A stretch of 64,000 bases of DNA from UBA4427 sp046351135 (GTDB lineage Bacteria > Myxococcota_A > UBA9160 > UBA4427), in assembly GCA_046351135.1 (NCBI GenBank), contig JAXLZA010000005.1, positions 62,001-126,000 of the forward strand, written 5' to 3'. Below, in pieces: positions 16,195-24,532 of the stretch. The translations under genes and the position numbers were made by a program. A model generated the notes under the pieces. That model saw only the letters and a program-made list of their open reading frames with translations. It made no database searches and was not told the DNA's origin. Within the stretch, counting starts at the first letter, position 1. Each line of letters opens with the position of its first letter.

Positions 16195-17358
16195 TCAATC
16201 CGTCTCGCGGAAAAGCTCCCGCCCGATCAGCATCCGGCGGATCTCGCTCGTCCCCGCGCCGATCTCGTAGAGCTTGGCGTCGCGCCAGAGCCGGCCCGTC
16301 GGATATTCGTTGATGTAGCCGTTCCCGCCGAGGGCCTGGATCGCCTGACCCGCCATCCAGGTTGCCTTCTCCGCGGCGTAGAGGATGGCGCCGGCCGCGT
16401 CCTTGCGCGTCGTCTGGCCTCGATCGGCGGCGCGGGCGACGGCGTAGACGTAGGCGCGGCAGGCGGAGAGCGCGACGTACAGGTCCGCGAGCTTTCCCTG
16501 CATGAGCTGGAATTCGCCGATCGGCGAGCCGAACTGCTCCCGGTCGTGGACGTAGGGCAGGACGACGTCGAGACACGCCGCCATGATCCCGAGCGGCCCG
16601 CCCGCGAGCACGAGCCGCTCGTAGTCGAGCCCCGACATGAGCACGCGTACGCCGCCCCCGACCTCGCCCAGCACGTTGCCGACCGGGACCTCGCAGTCGT
16701 CGAAGACGAGCTCGCAGGTATTCGACCCGCGCATGCCGAGCTTGTCGAGCTTCGGCGACGTCGAGAAGCCCGGGAAGCCGCGCTCGACGAGGAAGGCCGT
16801 GATGCCGCGGGCCTCGGCGCCGGGATCGGTCTTCGCGTAGACGATCAGGGTCTGCGCGTCGGGGCCGTTGGTGATCCACATCTTCGTCCCGTTCAGCACG
16901 AAACGATCGCCCTTGCGCTCGGCCCGGAGCTTCATCGAGACGACGTCCGAGCCGGCCTCGGACTCCGACATGGCGAGGGCCCCGACGTGCTCGCCGGAGA
17001 CGAGCGGCGGCAGGTAGCGCGCCCGCTGCGCGGGCGTGCCGTTGCGGAAGATCTGGTTGACGCAGAGATTCGAGTGGGCCCCGTAGGAGAGGCCGATCGC
17101 GGCCGACGCGCGCGAGATCTCCTCCATCGCGACCACGTGGGCGAGGTAGCCGAGGCCCGCCCCGCCGTACTCCTCGGAGACCGTGAGGCCGAGGACGCCG
17201 AGGGCACCGAGCTTCGGCCAGAGCGCGTTCGGGAAGGCGTTGTCGCGGTCGACCGCATCCGCGATCGGGCGGATCTCGGCGGCGGCGAAGCGCGCGACGG
17301 ACTCGCGCAGGAGGTCGACGGTCTCACCGAGCGCGTAGTCGAGGGAAGGCACGGCCAT
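16195..17358 (-). CDS. Isovaleryl-CoA dehydrogenase-like acyl-CoA dehydrogenase
   Basis: A 387-residue FAD acyl-CoA dehydrogenase. The catalytic base is Glu247 in GLDYERLVLAGG, the helix-G position that marks isovaleryl-CoA dehydrogenase; the C-terminal GAGTSEIRR also fits. FAD/substrate motifs ALAMSESEAGSDV and KMWITNG are present. It would convert isovaleryl-CoA to 3-methylcrotonyl-CoA in leucine breakdown, or a branched acyl-CoA of a terpenoid or steroid side chain. No methylcrotonyl-CoA carboxylase genes lie nearby, so the leucine pathway is not confirmed by context. An AGGAGAA site precedes the ATG. It follows another acyl-CoA dehydrogenase by 80 bases. Confidence 0.9.
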   Translation of the reverse strand: MAVPSLDYALGETVDLLRESVARFAAAEIRPIADAVDRDNAFPNALWPKLGALGVLGLTVSEEYGGAGLGYLAHVVAMEEISRASAAIGLSYGAHSNLCVNQIFRNGTPAQRARYLPPLVSGEHVGALAMSESEAGSDVVSMKLRAERKGDRFVLNGTKMWITNGPDAQTLIVYAKTDPGAEARGITAFLVERGFPGFSTSPKLDKLGMRGSNTCELVFDDCEVPVGNVLGEVGGGVRVLMSGLDYERLVLAGGPLGIMAACLDVVLPYVHDREQFGSPIGEFQLMQGKLADLYVALSACRAYVYAVARAADRGQTTRKDAAGAILYAAEKATWMAGQAIQALGGNGYINEYPTGRLWRDAKLYEIGAGTSEIRRMLIGRELFRETD

Positions 17359-17438
17359 GACGTTCTCCTGCGCGAGGGACTCGAGCGACCGCCGTCCGCT
17401 CCGGACCGGACGGCGACCCGCCGCCCGCGCCCGCGCGC

Positions 17439-18581
17439 CTAGCCCAGCCCGAGGCGGCGGGCGATGATGACCTTCATGATCTCGTTGCTGCCGGCGTAGA
17501 TCGACTGGACGGCGGCGTCCTGATAGTCCTGGGAGATCGGATACTCCGCCATGAAGCCGTAGCCGCCGAAGAGCTGGAGGCATTCGGCGGCGACCCGCTT
17601 CTGGAGGTCCGAGGTCCACCACTTCCCCATCGAGACCTCCTTCACGATCTCCTCGCCGCGGACGTGGGCGGCGAGCAGCTTGTCGGTGAAGGCCTGGCCG
17701 ATCTCGTACTCGGTCTCGAGCTCGGCGAGCTTGAACTGGGTGTTCTGGAAGGCGGCGATCGGCTTGCCGAAGGCGTGGCGCTCCTTGACGTAGGCGATCG
17801 TGTCGTCGAGGGAGCGACGCACCGACGCCATGCAGCCGACCGCGATGCAGAGGCGCTCCTGCTGGAGCTTCTCCATCAGCATCCGGAAGCCCTGCCCTTC
17901 CGCGCCGAGGAGGTTCTCGGCGGGGACGCGGCAGTCGCGGAAGAAGAGCTCGCTCGTGTCCTGGCCGCGCAGGCCGATCTTCTCGAGGTTGCGGCCCCGC
18001 TCGAAGCCCGGCGTCCCCTCCTCGACCAGGATCAGGCTGATCCCGTCGTGGCGCTTCGCGGGATCCGTCTTCGCGACCACGATCACGAGATGCGAGTTCT
18101 GGCCGTTCGAGATGAAGGTCTTGGCGCCGTTCACGACGTAGTGGTCGCCGTCGCGGATCGCCGTCGTGCGGACGGCGGCGAGATCCGACCCCGCGGAGGG
18201 CTCGGTCATCGCGATTGCGACCAGGCAGTCGCCGGCGATCGCGGGGACCAGGAACTTCCGCTTCTGGGCCTCGGTCCCGTAGCTCGCGAGATAGGGCAGG
18301 CAGATGTCCGTATGGAGAGAAGCCTGAAGGCAATGGGCCCGGGCGTAGGCCAGCTCCTCCATGATGATCGCGTCGAAGAGGAAGTCGCCCCCGGCCCCTC
18401 CGTACGCCTCCGGCAGGTTGGCGCCGAGGTAGCCCTCCTCGCCCATCCGCTTCCAGATCGCCCGGGGAACGATGCCCGCCTCGTTCCAGGCGGCGACGTG
18501 GGGAACGACCTCGGCCTCGACGAAGCGGCGGAACTGCGCGCGGAAGAGCTGGTGCTCCTCGCTGAAGATCTCGCGGTGCAT
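17439..18581 (-). CDS. Acyl-CoA dehydrogenase, long-chain (LCAD)-like
   Basis: A 380-residue acyl-CoA dehydrogenase. FAD and substrate segments IAMTEPSAGSDLA and KTFISNGQNS are clear. The catalytic Glu appears to be Glu242 in LQQERLCIA, the LCAD/IVD position, because the C-terminal site used by medium-chain enzymes (YEGT) reads YAGS here. This fits enzymes of long or branched acyl-CoA oxidation. CAGGAGG precedes the ATG. It is the first gene of a two-gene operon with the IVD-like gene and is divergent from the SnoaL gene at 18698. Confidence 0.9.
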   Translation of the reverse strand: MHREIFSEEHQLFRAQFRRFVEAEVVPHVAAWNEAGIVPRAIWKRMGEEGYLGANLPEAYGGAGGDFLFDAIIMEELAYARAHCLQASLHTDICLPYLASYGTEAQKRKFLVPAIAGDCLVAIAMTEPSAGSDLAAVRTTAIRDGDHYVVNGAKTFISNGQNSHLVIVVAKTDPAKRHDGISLILVEEGTPGFERGRNLEKIGLRGQDTSELFFRDCRVPAENLLGAEGQGFRMLMEKLQQERLCIAVGCMASVRRSLDDTIAYVKERHAFGKPIAAFQNTQFKLAELETEYEIGQAFTDKLLAAHVRGEEIVKEVSMGKWWTSDLQKRVAAECLQLFGGYGFMAEYPISQDYQDAAVQSIYAGSNEIMKVIIARRLGLG

Positions 18582-18697
18582 CACTGGCCCTCCTGTCGTC
18601 CGGTCGGCCCGCGCCCCGCATCGGCTCGCGCGAACGGGACCCACACGCCCCGATCGCGACGCTAGCATGACGCCCCGACCACCCGAGGAGGATCGAC

Positions 18698-19261
18698 ATG
18701 ATCGACGCCAGCCTGGAGCGCAAACTGCGCGAGCTCGTGGACCGCCAGGAGATCCACGACGTGATCCTCCGCTACTGCCGGGGCGTCGACCGCATGGACC
18801 GGGCGCTCCTGCTCTCGGCCTACCATCCCGACGCGATCGACGACCACGGCCTCTTCGTCGGCGGGCCCGAGGCCTTCGCCGACCACTTCATGGCTTTCCA
18901 CGGCACGATGCAGTCGGCGACCCAACACGTCATCACGAACCACTTCTGCGAGCTCGACGGCGACACCGCCCACACCGAGACCTACTGGTTCTTCGCCGCC
19001 ATGAACCGCCAGGGCCCCGCCCTCTCCCTCGGCGGCGGCCGCTACATCGACCGCATGGAGCGCCGCGGCGGTCGCTGGGCGATCGCCCAGCGCAAGTGCC
19101 TCTACGACTGGCAGGGCGTCCCGGGCGACTACGACCTCACCGCCGAGCAGGTCGCGAAGATGCTCGGCGCCGGCCCCGCGACGCGGGATCGCAGCGACCC
19201 CTCCTACGAGCGCCCGCTGCGGGTCGACCCGAAGCGCATCGCCAACCCGCCCCAGGGCTGA
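18698..19261 (+). CDS. SnoaL-like (NTF2-fold) protein
   Basis: A 187-residue SnoaL_4-type protein. The N-terminal RQEIHDVILRYCRGVDRMD helix and AYHPDAIDDHGLFVGGPE segment are typical, followed by HVITNHFCELDGDTAHTETYW and a C-terminal strand with GGRWAIAQRKCLYDWQG. Members include ring hydroxylation accessory proteins, dehydratases and isomerases; the several His and Asp residues (YHPDAIDDH) could form an acid-base site. A GAGGAGGATCGAC leader gives a strong ribosome site. It stands alone between divergent ACAD genes and a convergent PQQ dehydrogenase gene. Confidence 0.85.
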   Translation: MIDASLERKLRELVDRQEIHDVILRYCRGVDRMDRALLLSAYHPDAIDDHGLFVGGPEAFADHFMAFHGTMQSATQHVITNHFCELDGDTAHTETYWFFAAMNRQGPALSLGGGRYIDRMERRGGRWAIAQRKCLYDWQGVPGDYDLTAEQVAKMLGAGPATRDRSDPSYERPLRVDPKRIANPPQG

Positions 19262-19270
19262 GGCGCAGGC

Positions 19271-19320
19271 GAGCCCGGCGCCCCGCGGCGTCGTCCGGAC
19301 GCCGCCGCACCGCCGGGCTC
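19271..19320. terminator. Nested hairpin between convergent genes
   Basis: GAGCCCGGCG (19271-19280) pairs perfectly with CGCCGGGCTC (19311-19320), and inside it GCGGCGTC (19285-19292) pairs with GACGCCGC (19298-19305). The nested stems sit between the stop codons of two converging genes, where a bidirectional terminator is expected. There is no T-tract on either strand, so termination may need Rho or rely on the very stable stem. Confidence 0.55.
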
Positions 19321-19332
19321 CGCGCCCCGTCC

Positions 19333-21381
19333 TCAGCGCGGGAGCGCGAAGGCCATCAGCGCGTCGCCGGACTCGGACCAGACGTGACCGCCCGAGGCGA
19401 TCACGACGTACTGGCGGCCCTCAGGCCCGAGCCGATAGGTCATGGGCGTCGCGTTGCCGGTGAACGGGAGGCGGTGGCTCCAGACTTCTTCGCCCGTCTC
19501 CGAATCGAAGGCCCGCAGATAGCGATCCGTCGTCGCCGCGATGAAGACGAGGCCGCTCGCCGTCGCGACCGGGCCGCCGAGGTTCGGGGCGCCCAGCTTC
19601 TTGAAGCCGGGCCAGAGCCAGATCGGGAAGGGCGCCTGGTCGCGGATCGTCCCGAGCGGCTTCTCCCAGGCGATCTTCCCGGTCGTGAGGTCGACGGCGA
19701 CGATCGTGCCCCAGGGCGGCGGCGAGCACGGCGCACCGAAGGGCGAGAGGATCGGAAAGTTCTTCATCGCATACGGCGTCCCGTACATCGGCTGGACCTG
19801 GAACGGCCAGTGGGACGACTTGTCGGGCATCGCGTCGTACTCGGCGCGGGGGATCAGCTGGATCCCGTTCGCCATCCGCATCAGGTTCGTGACGAGGAGC
19901 TTCCTCTCGGGATCGATCGCGACGCTGCCCCAGTTCATGCCGCCGGGGTTCTGCGGGTACTGGATCGAGCCGCCGGTCGTGGGCGGCGTGAACATGCCGT
20001 CGTAGCGGTATTTGGCCAGCTCCTCGCGACACTTGCCGCGATCCCAGAACGTGAAGCCGAAGGCGTCGTCGGGCGAGAGCTCCGACGGATGCAGCGGCTC
20101 GACGAAGGTCGGCACCGGCTGCGTCGCCGCGAGGACCTCCCCCGGCGCGCCGTCGGTCGGGACCGGGACCTCCTTGTGGCCGTGGATGGGATGGCCCGTG
20201 CGGCGGTCGAGGATGAACACGTGGCCCATCTTCGTGCCCTGGGCGACCGCCGGGACCTTGCTTCCATCGGGCATCTCGAAATCGAAGAGCACGGGCTGCG
20301 AAGCCGTGTCGAAGTCCCAGACGTCCTTGTTGACCATGCGGTAGTGCCAGACGAGCTCGCCCGTCGTCCCGCGCAGGGCGACGACCGAGCTCGAGAAATG
20401 ATCGAGGTTGTGTCGCTCGGCCGCGGAGTAGTCGACCGCGGCGTTGCCCATCGGCACGAAGACGAGGTCGAGGTCCTCGTCGGAGGAGAGGATCGACCAG
20501 GAGTTGGCCGTCCCGGGGACGTAGTCGCTCCCGGGCTTCGGCCCCGGCCCGTCGTAGCCCGGCGGCACCGGATCGAAGGCCCAGCGCAGCGCCCCCGTCC
20601 GCGCGTCGAAGCCGCGGATCACGCCCGGCGGCGCGTCGCGGCGCAGATTGTCGTAGACCATGCCGCCCACGACGACCGTGTCGTTCACCGTCGCCGGCGG
20701 CGACGTCACGTAGTAGGCCCACGGCTCGATCTCGCCCATGCGCGCCCGCAGATCGACGCGGCCCTCCTTGCCGAAGTCCTCGCACGCCTTCCCGGTCCGG
20801 GCGTCGATCGCGACGAGCTCGGCGTCGACGGTGCCCATGAAGATGCGCTGGCCGCAGGGGCGGAGCAGCTCCTCCTCGTCGTCGGCCTCCCAGTAGGCGA
20901 CGCCGCGGCAGACGCGGCTGTGGGGATCGGGGAGCTTCGTCTGGCGCTGGTGCGCATCGAAGGCCCAGCGCTCCTCGCCGGTCTCGGCGTCGACGGCGAT
21001 CACGCGGTGGAAGGGGGTGCAGAAGACGAGGGTGTCGCCCACGAGGAGCGGGGTCGCGTTGAAGGAGGTCTTGCTCGTGCCGTCGGTCCCGTCGGAGACG
21101 TCGCCGCTGTGGTAGGTCCAGGCGAGCTCGAGGTCGCCGACGTTCTGCTTCGAGATCTGGGTCGCCGGCGAATAACGCATGCCGCCGCGATCCCCGCCGT
21201 AGTGCGGCCAGCCCGCTTCGGGGCCGGGATCCGCCGCGGCCCCCGCGCCCGATCCGCCCGACGAAGAAGAGCGCCCACCGTCGCATCCGAGCGCGAGCAG
21301 CAGGAGCACCGCCAAAAGCCCCGAGAGCCCCCGCATGCCGCGCCGTGCCGATCCCGTCCGTCCCGTCCCGATCGCCCCCAT
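19333..21381 (-). CDS. PQQ-dependent dehydrogenase, glucose/quinate type, soluble lipoprotein form
   Basis: A 682-residue eight-bladed quinoprotein. GWPHYGGDRGGMRYSP at the start, GDLELAWTYHSGD, and repeated blade motifs (AVDAETGEERWAFD, AIDARTGKACEDFG, RAFDSETGEEVWS) match the membrane glucose/quinate dehydrogenase family. The five-helix ubiquinone domain of mGDH is missing; instead a signal peptide ends in ALGC with Cys33, so it should be a lipid-anchored periplasmic enzyme. It would oxidise a sugar or alcohol with PQQ; the electron acceptor is unknown. GGGAGGACACG precedes the ATG; a second ATG at residue 16 is possible. A terminator separates it from the upstream outer-membrane gene. Confidence 0.88.
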   Translation of the reverse strand: MGAIGTGRTGSARRGMRGLSGLLAVLLLLALGCDGGRSSSSGGSGAGAAADPGPEAGWPHYGGDRGGMRYSPATQISKQNVGDLELAWTYHSGDVSDGTDGTSKTSFNATPLLVGDTLVFCTPFHRVIAVDAETGEERWAFDAHQRQTKLPDPHSRVCRGVAYWEADDEEELLRPCGQRIFMGTVDAELVAIDARTGKACEDFGKEGRVDLRARMGEIEPWAYYVTSPPATVNDTVVVGGMVYDNLRRDAPPGVIRGFDARTGALRWAFDPVPPGYDGPGPKPGSDYVPGTANSWSILSSDEDLDLVFVPMGNAAVDYSAAERHNLDHFSSSVVALRGTTGELVWHYRMVNKDVWDFDTASQPVLFDFEMPDGSKVPAVAQGTKMGHVFILDRRTGHPIHGHKEVPVPTDGAPGEVLAATQPVPTFVEPLHPSELSPDDAFGFTFWDRGKCREELAKYRYDGMFTPPTTGGSIQYPQNPGGMNWGSVAIDPERKLLVTNLMRMANGIQLIPRAEYDAMPDKSSHWPFQVQPMYGTPYAMKNFPILSPFGAPCSPPPWGTIVAVDLTTGKIAWEKPLGTIRDQAPFPIWLWPGFKKLGAPNLGGPVATASGLVFIAATTDRYLRAFDSETGEEVWSHRLPFTGNATPMTYRLGPEGRQYVVIASGGHVWSESGDALMAFALPR

Positions 21382-21432
21382 CGTGTCCTCCCGTGGCCAC
21401 CGCCGCCGGCGAGTCTACGGCGCTCGCGGCGA

Positions 21433-21477
21433 AAGAAAAGCGGCGCGTGGAGCCCGCCTCCGGGTCCACGCGCCGCT
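21433..21477 (-). terminator. Rho-independent terminator after the outer-membrane protein gene
   Basis: A perfect 13-bp stem (21439-21451 with 21465-21477) closes an inner CCCG/CGGG stem. On the minus strand it is followed by TTTTCTTTC (21440-21432 region). It lies 35 bases past the stop at 21513 and is the clearest intrinsic terminator in the window. It separates the outer-membrane gene from the PQQ dehydrogenase gene. Confidence 0.85.
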
Positions 21478-21512
21478 GCCTCGAGGAGGTCCTCGACGAT
21501 CCCGGAGCGCGA

Positions 21513-22601
21513 TCAGAACTGGTAGTCGATCATCCAGGTCGCCCGCTGCTCGAAGATGTCCTTGCGCTGGCTGAGGGCGCGCTCGTACGAGAAGCCCATC
21601 GAGATCCGGTTGCGGAGCGGCACGCGCACGCCCCAGGCGAAGGTCACGAGATCCTCGCCCGCCATGCCCGACGAGCCGAGGTTCGCGACGTCCGCCCCCT
21701 CGAAGCGGCGGTAGCGGGTCACGCCCGCCGCGTGCAGGATGTTCTGGGCCGCCTTCAGGGAGACGTGCTGCGCCGGCGCGGGCGGGCTCTTCAGGTCCAC
21801 CTTCGCGCTGCCGCTGCCCGAGTCGACCCAGACCATGCCGTTCAGCTCGATGAAGGGCACGATGTAGTCGGCGCCGGGAATGAAGGAGACCTCGAAGGCC
21901 TGGTCGAGGTGGATGTTGTAGTAGACGGACGTGCTGTCCCGGTTGTGGTCGACCGGGAGCTGGGCCCCGATGTCGGTGATCAGGTGGACGTTCTTCGGAC
22001 CCCAGCCGACCGAGATGCCGGGGATGAAGACGCCCTTGCCGTCGCCCTGGAAGACGTCCCGATTGCCGACCGGGATCTCGACCCGCAGGCTCGGCGTCAC
22101 GATCAGGCCCCGCGCCCGATCGTCGATCAGCGCGTACTTGAAGCCCGCGGTGATGTCCATGAATCCGTTCTCGTTCTTGAGCCACGGATGGTCGGGACGG
22201 TTCACCATGTAGCCGTCCTTGGTCGCGATGAACGCGAGGCGATCGGTCAGCGCGAGGCGCCCCTGCAGCGCGAGCACGCCGGCCTCGCCGCCGTTGAAGA
22301 CGGAGTCGGACGGGAAGTTGTGGTAGATGCCGACGAGGTTCAGCTCCGTCGTGATGTAGGGATCCTCGAAGAGATAGGGCATCGACATCGGCGCGACGTG
22401 CCCCGCCGGCCGCGCCTCGCGATCGCAGCCGAAGTCGGGCAGGAAGCCCTTGCACTCCTCCGCTGCCTGGGCCCCGATGGCCGAACCCATCACGCCGAGG
22501 GCCGTCGTCAGCGCCGCGACGACGCCTCGACCCACCCCCGATTTCCACTTCGCCGCGCGCCCCCGCGCGCGTGCACCCCTCGAACGAGAAAGACCCGACA
22601 T
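21513..22601 (-). CDS. Outer-membrane beta-barrel protein (transporter-like)
   Basis: A 362-residue exported protein. A basic N-terminus and hydrophobic segment end at AIGAQA, a signal peptidase I site. The mature part alternates short strands (for example TTELNLVGIYHNFPS, GFKYALIDD, LIVTPSLRVEIPVG, HLITDIGAQLPVD) and ends in the aromatic residue Phe (MIDYQF), the usual outer-membrane assembly signal. It may be a porin or a FadL/meta-pathway-like transporter for hydrophobic compounds; the subtype cannot be fixed by eye. It has its own terminator and starts in a divergent gap with EthD. Confidence 0.75.
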   Translation of the reverse strand: MSGLSRSRGARARGRAAKWKSGVGRGVVAALTTALGVMGSAIGAQAAEECKGFLPDFGCDREARPAGHVAPMSMPYLFEDPYITTELNLVGIYHNFPSDSVFNGGEAGVLALQGRLALTDRLAFIATKDGYMVNRPDHPWLKNENGFMDITAGFKYALIDDRARGLIVTPSLRVEIPVGNRDVFQGDGKGVFIPGISVGWGPKNVHLITDIGAQLPVDHNRDSTSVYYNIHLDQAFEVSFIPGADYIVPFIELNGMVWVDSGSGSAKVDLKSPPAPAQHVSLKAAQNILHAAGVTRYRRFEGADVANLGSSGMAGEDLVTFAWGVRVPLRNRISMGFSYERALSQRKDIFEQRATWMIDYQF

Positions 22602-22979
22602 GACGCTCCTCTCCGCCGCCGATGCGGCTTCAGGCTAGGCCCGCTGCGATGAACGACTCGGGAGGGAGCAACATGCATGCCACTCTGTCGTGGTCCGAGA
22701 ATGGATGTCGCGAGGGAACCGGATCGCGCGCGGGGCACACCGTCACGCGCTCGGAGCGAGGCGTGACTCCCCGCCCCGCCCGGCTCGGCGCGACGCCGCC
22801 ATCGCGGCGGTGGAGCGCGACGGCTCGGTGCGACGGGAAGAACGTCGGCCGAGGGTGCGCCGCGGTGCGGGGCGGCCGTCGGACCGGGGCGGAGGGCGAG
22901 TCGGGCGGCGGAGCGAGGGGGCTGGGACGTTCCGCCTCGAAAGCCCTATCGTGGCAGTCGACCTTTTCGGAGACGCCCC
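22602..22979. other. Intergenic region between divergent outer-membrane and EthD genes
   Basis: This 378-base divergent gap should hold promoters for both flanking genes. I see no convincing gene. An Arg-rich reading frame at 22690-22983 has no ribosome site and runs into the EthD start. There is no clear -10/-35 pair, no T-tract hairpin and no long repeat. ATGCATGC around 22673 is a small AT-containing palindrome of unknown meaning. Confidence 0.5.
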
Positions 22980-23336
22980 ATGATCGTGACCTTCACGCTC
23001 GTCAAGAAGCAGCCCCACCTCTCGAACGAGGCCTTCCTCGCACGATGGGTCGAGCACACCGAGCGCTTCGATCTCAAGGATCATCCCTACATCACGAAGA
23101 ACCGCCTCATGTTGCTGCAGGGCGACTCGCCCTACGTCGGCATGGCGGAGAACCACTGGCCCGATCTCGCGAGCCTCGAGGCGACGAGCGCCTTCTACCG
23201 CGACACCGACGCCGGCCGCGCCCACTGGGCAGATCTCGTGACCTTCATGGACATCGACGGCAGCCCGACCGTCCTCGTGACCCACGAGGCGGACGTCACG
23301 GCGGCCGAGACCCGGCTGACCCGCTTTCTCGGCTGA
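22980..23336 (+). CDS. EthD-domain protein
   Basis: A 118-residue dimeric alpha/beta-barrel protein. TFTLVKKQPHLSNEAFLARW followed by HTERFDL is the typical EthD start (first strand and helix), and the C-terminal FMDIDGSPTVLVTHEADV strand closes the ferredoxin-like fold. EthD proteins are small accessory or catalytic factors in oxidation of ethers and aromatic polyketides. It is the first gene of an EthD-SnoaL-CMD-BKACE run and probably works on the same hydrophobic substrate as its neighbours. Confidence 0.85.
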   Translation: MIVTFTLVKKQPHLSNEAFLARWVEHTERFDLKDHPYITKNRLMLLQGDSPYVGMAENHWPDLASLEATSAFYRDTDAGRAHWADLVTFMDIDGSPTVLVTHEADVTAAETRLTRFLG

Positions 23337-23382
23337 TCGGCCGCGAACGGGAGATCCCATCCAACCCAGAAGGAGGACCGCC

Positions 23383-23901
23383 ATGCCGATGACCTGGACC
23401 CGCTGGACGCGAGAGGAGCTCGAAGAGCAGTTCGTCCACTACCAGCAGATGGCGCTCGAGGCCGGGCAGACGGGCAACTGGGACAAGTGGTGCGACATCT
23501 TCACCCTCGACTGCACCTACATCGAGGCGCAGGCCGGCACGATCGGCGGACGCGAGGGCCTGAAGCGCCTCTACCGCAACATCTTCACCACCTTCCCCGC
23601 CAGGCACTTCATCTACTCGCCCGTCGAGTGGTACATGATCGACGAGCTCCGGGGCTGGGTGTCCTGTCGCTTCAACGTGCGGATGTCCGATCCGGGGGAC
23701 GGCAGCATCCACGAGGAGTACTGCTTCAGCCTGCTCAAGTACGCCGGCAACGGCCTCTGGTCCCACGAAGAGGACCTCTACAATCCGACCAAGCTGATGT
23801 CGATGGTCGATCGCTGGATCGCCGCGAAGAAGAAGGTCGACCCGTCCTGGGATCCCTCCCAGGAGGTCGGCGGCGATCCCTACCGGACCACGGAGGGTTA
23901 G
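23383..23901 (+). CDS. SnoaL-like (NTF2-fold) protein
   Basis: A 172-residue SnoaL-fold protein with YQQMALEAGQTGNWDKWCDI as its first helices and IFTLDCTYIEAQAGTIGGRE as the barrel's early strands. The long C-terminal helix (LMSMVDRWIAAKKKVDPSW) is charged. AGAAGGAGGACC before the ATG is an excellent ribosome site, so this is likely the best-translated gene of the run. It lies 46 bases after EthD and 5 bases before the CMD gene. A SnoaL domain fused to a CMD domain at 48898 supports a working partnership with that neighbour. Confidence 0.85.
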   Translation: MPMTWTRWTREELEEQFVHYQQMALEAGQTGNWDKWCDIFTLDCTYIEAQAGTIGGREGLKRLYRNIFTTFPARHFIYSPVEWYMIDELRGWVSCRFNVRMSDPGDGSIHEEYCFSLLKYAGNGLWSHEEDLYNPTKLMSMVDRWIAAKKKVDPSWDPSQEVGGDPYRTTEG

Positions 23902-23906
23902 GCGCC

Positions 23907-24440
23907 ATGGCCCGCATCGACCTGCCCGACGGAGACGAGCTCACGAGCTGGCTCTCGCTCTCGCCCCTCGGCCCCGGCCTCTCGACCTTCGCCGACGCGG
24001 TCTACACGAAGAGCCGGCTCTCGCGCCGCGAGTTCGAGGCCGCCCGCATGCGGGTCGCCGCGAGCAACCAGTGCGTCACCTGCCTGAACACGCGCTACGA
24101 GGACGGCCTCGCGAACGGGCTCGATGCCGACTTCTATGACCACATCCTCGAGTGGGCGACCCATCCGGGCTACAGCGCGCGCGAACGCCTCGCGATCGAG
24201 TTCGCCGAGCGCTTCTGCGAGCGCTGGCAGGAGCAGGACGACGCCTTCTGGCAGCGGCTGCGCACCGCGTTCAGCGACGGCGAGATCGTCGACCTCGCGC
24301 TGCAGGTCGCCGAGCTGGTCGGCGCGGGCCGGATCCTCAAGATGCTCGACATCGCCCAGAGCTGCGGCATCACGATCCACCAGGGCTACGACATGGACCT
24401 CGATCCGGCGCGCAAGCCGCAGGCGCGGCATGCGGACTGA
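23907..24440 (+). CDS. Carboxymuconolactone decarboxylase (CMD)/AhpD-fold protein
   Basis: A 177-residue all-helical AhpD-like protein. The CxxC pair is Cys56 and Cys59 in QCVTCLNTR; the His three residues after the second Cys in AhpD-type peroxidase sites is Arg63 here, so alkylhydroperoxidase activity may be lost or changed. The LALQVAELVGAGRILKMLDI helix is typical of the family. Members decarboxylate lactones or reduce peroxides. It begins 5 bases after the SnoaL stop, implying coupling. Confidence 0.83.
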   Translation: MARIDLPDGDELTSWLSLSPLGPGLSTFADAVYTKSRLSRREFEAARMRVAASNQCVTCLNTRYEDGLANGLDADFYDHILEWATHPGYSARERLAIEFAERFCERWQEQDDAFWQRLRTAFSDGEIVDLALQVAELVGAGRILKMLDIAQSCGITIHQGYDMDLDPARKPQARHAD

Positions 24441-24532
24441 GGGCGCGCTCGGGAGGCCCGCGGCCGGCCGGGCGCACGGGTGGCCACGCGGAGCCGGACT
24501 CGACGGCCCGCGGTGCGGCGGTCGCTGAGCGC

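Noticed and set aside
22690..22983. 97-residue reading frame in the gap before EthD
   Set aside because: Composition is almost all Arg/Gly/Ala, there is no ribosome site and it overlaps the EthD start; typical of a GC-rich random frame.
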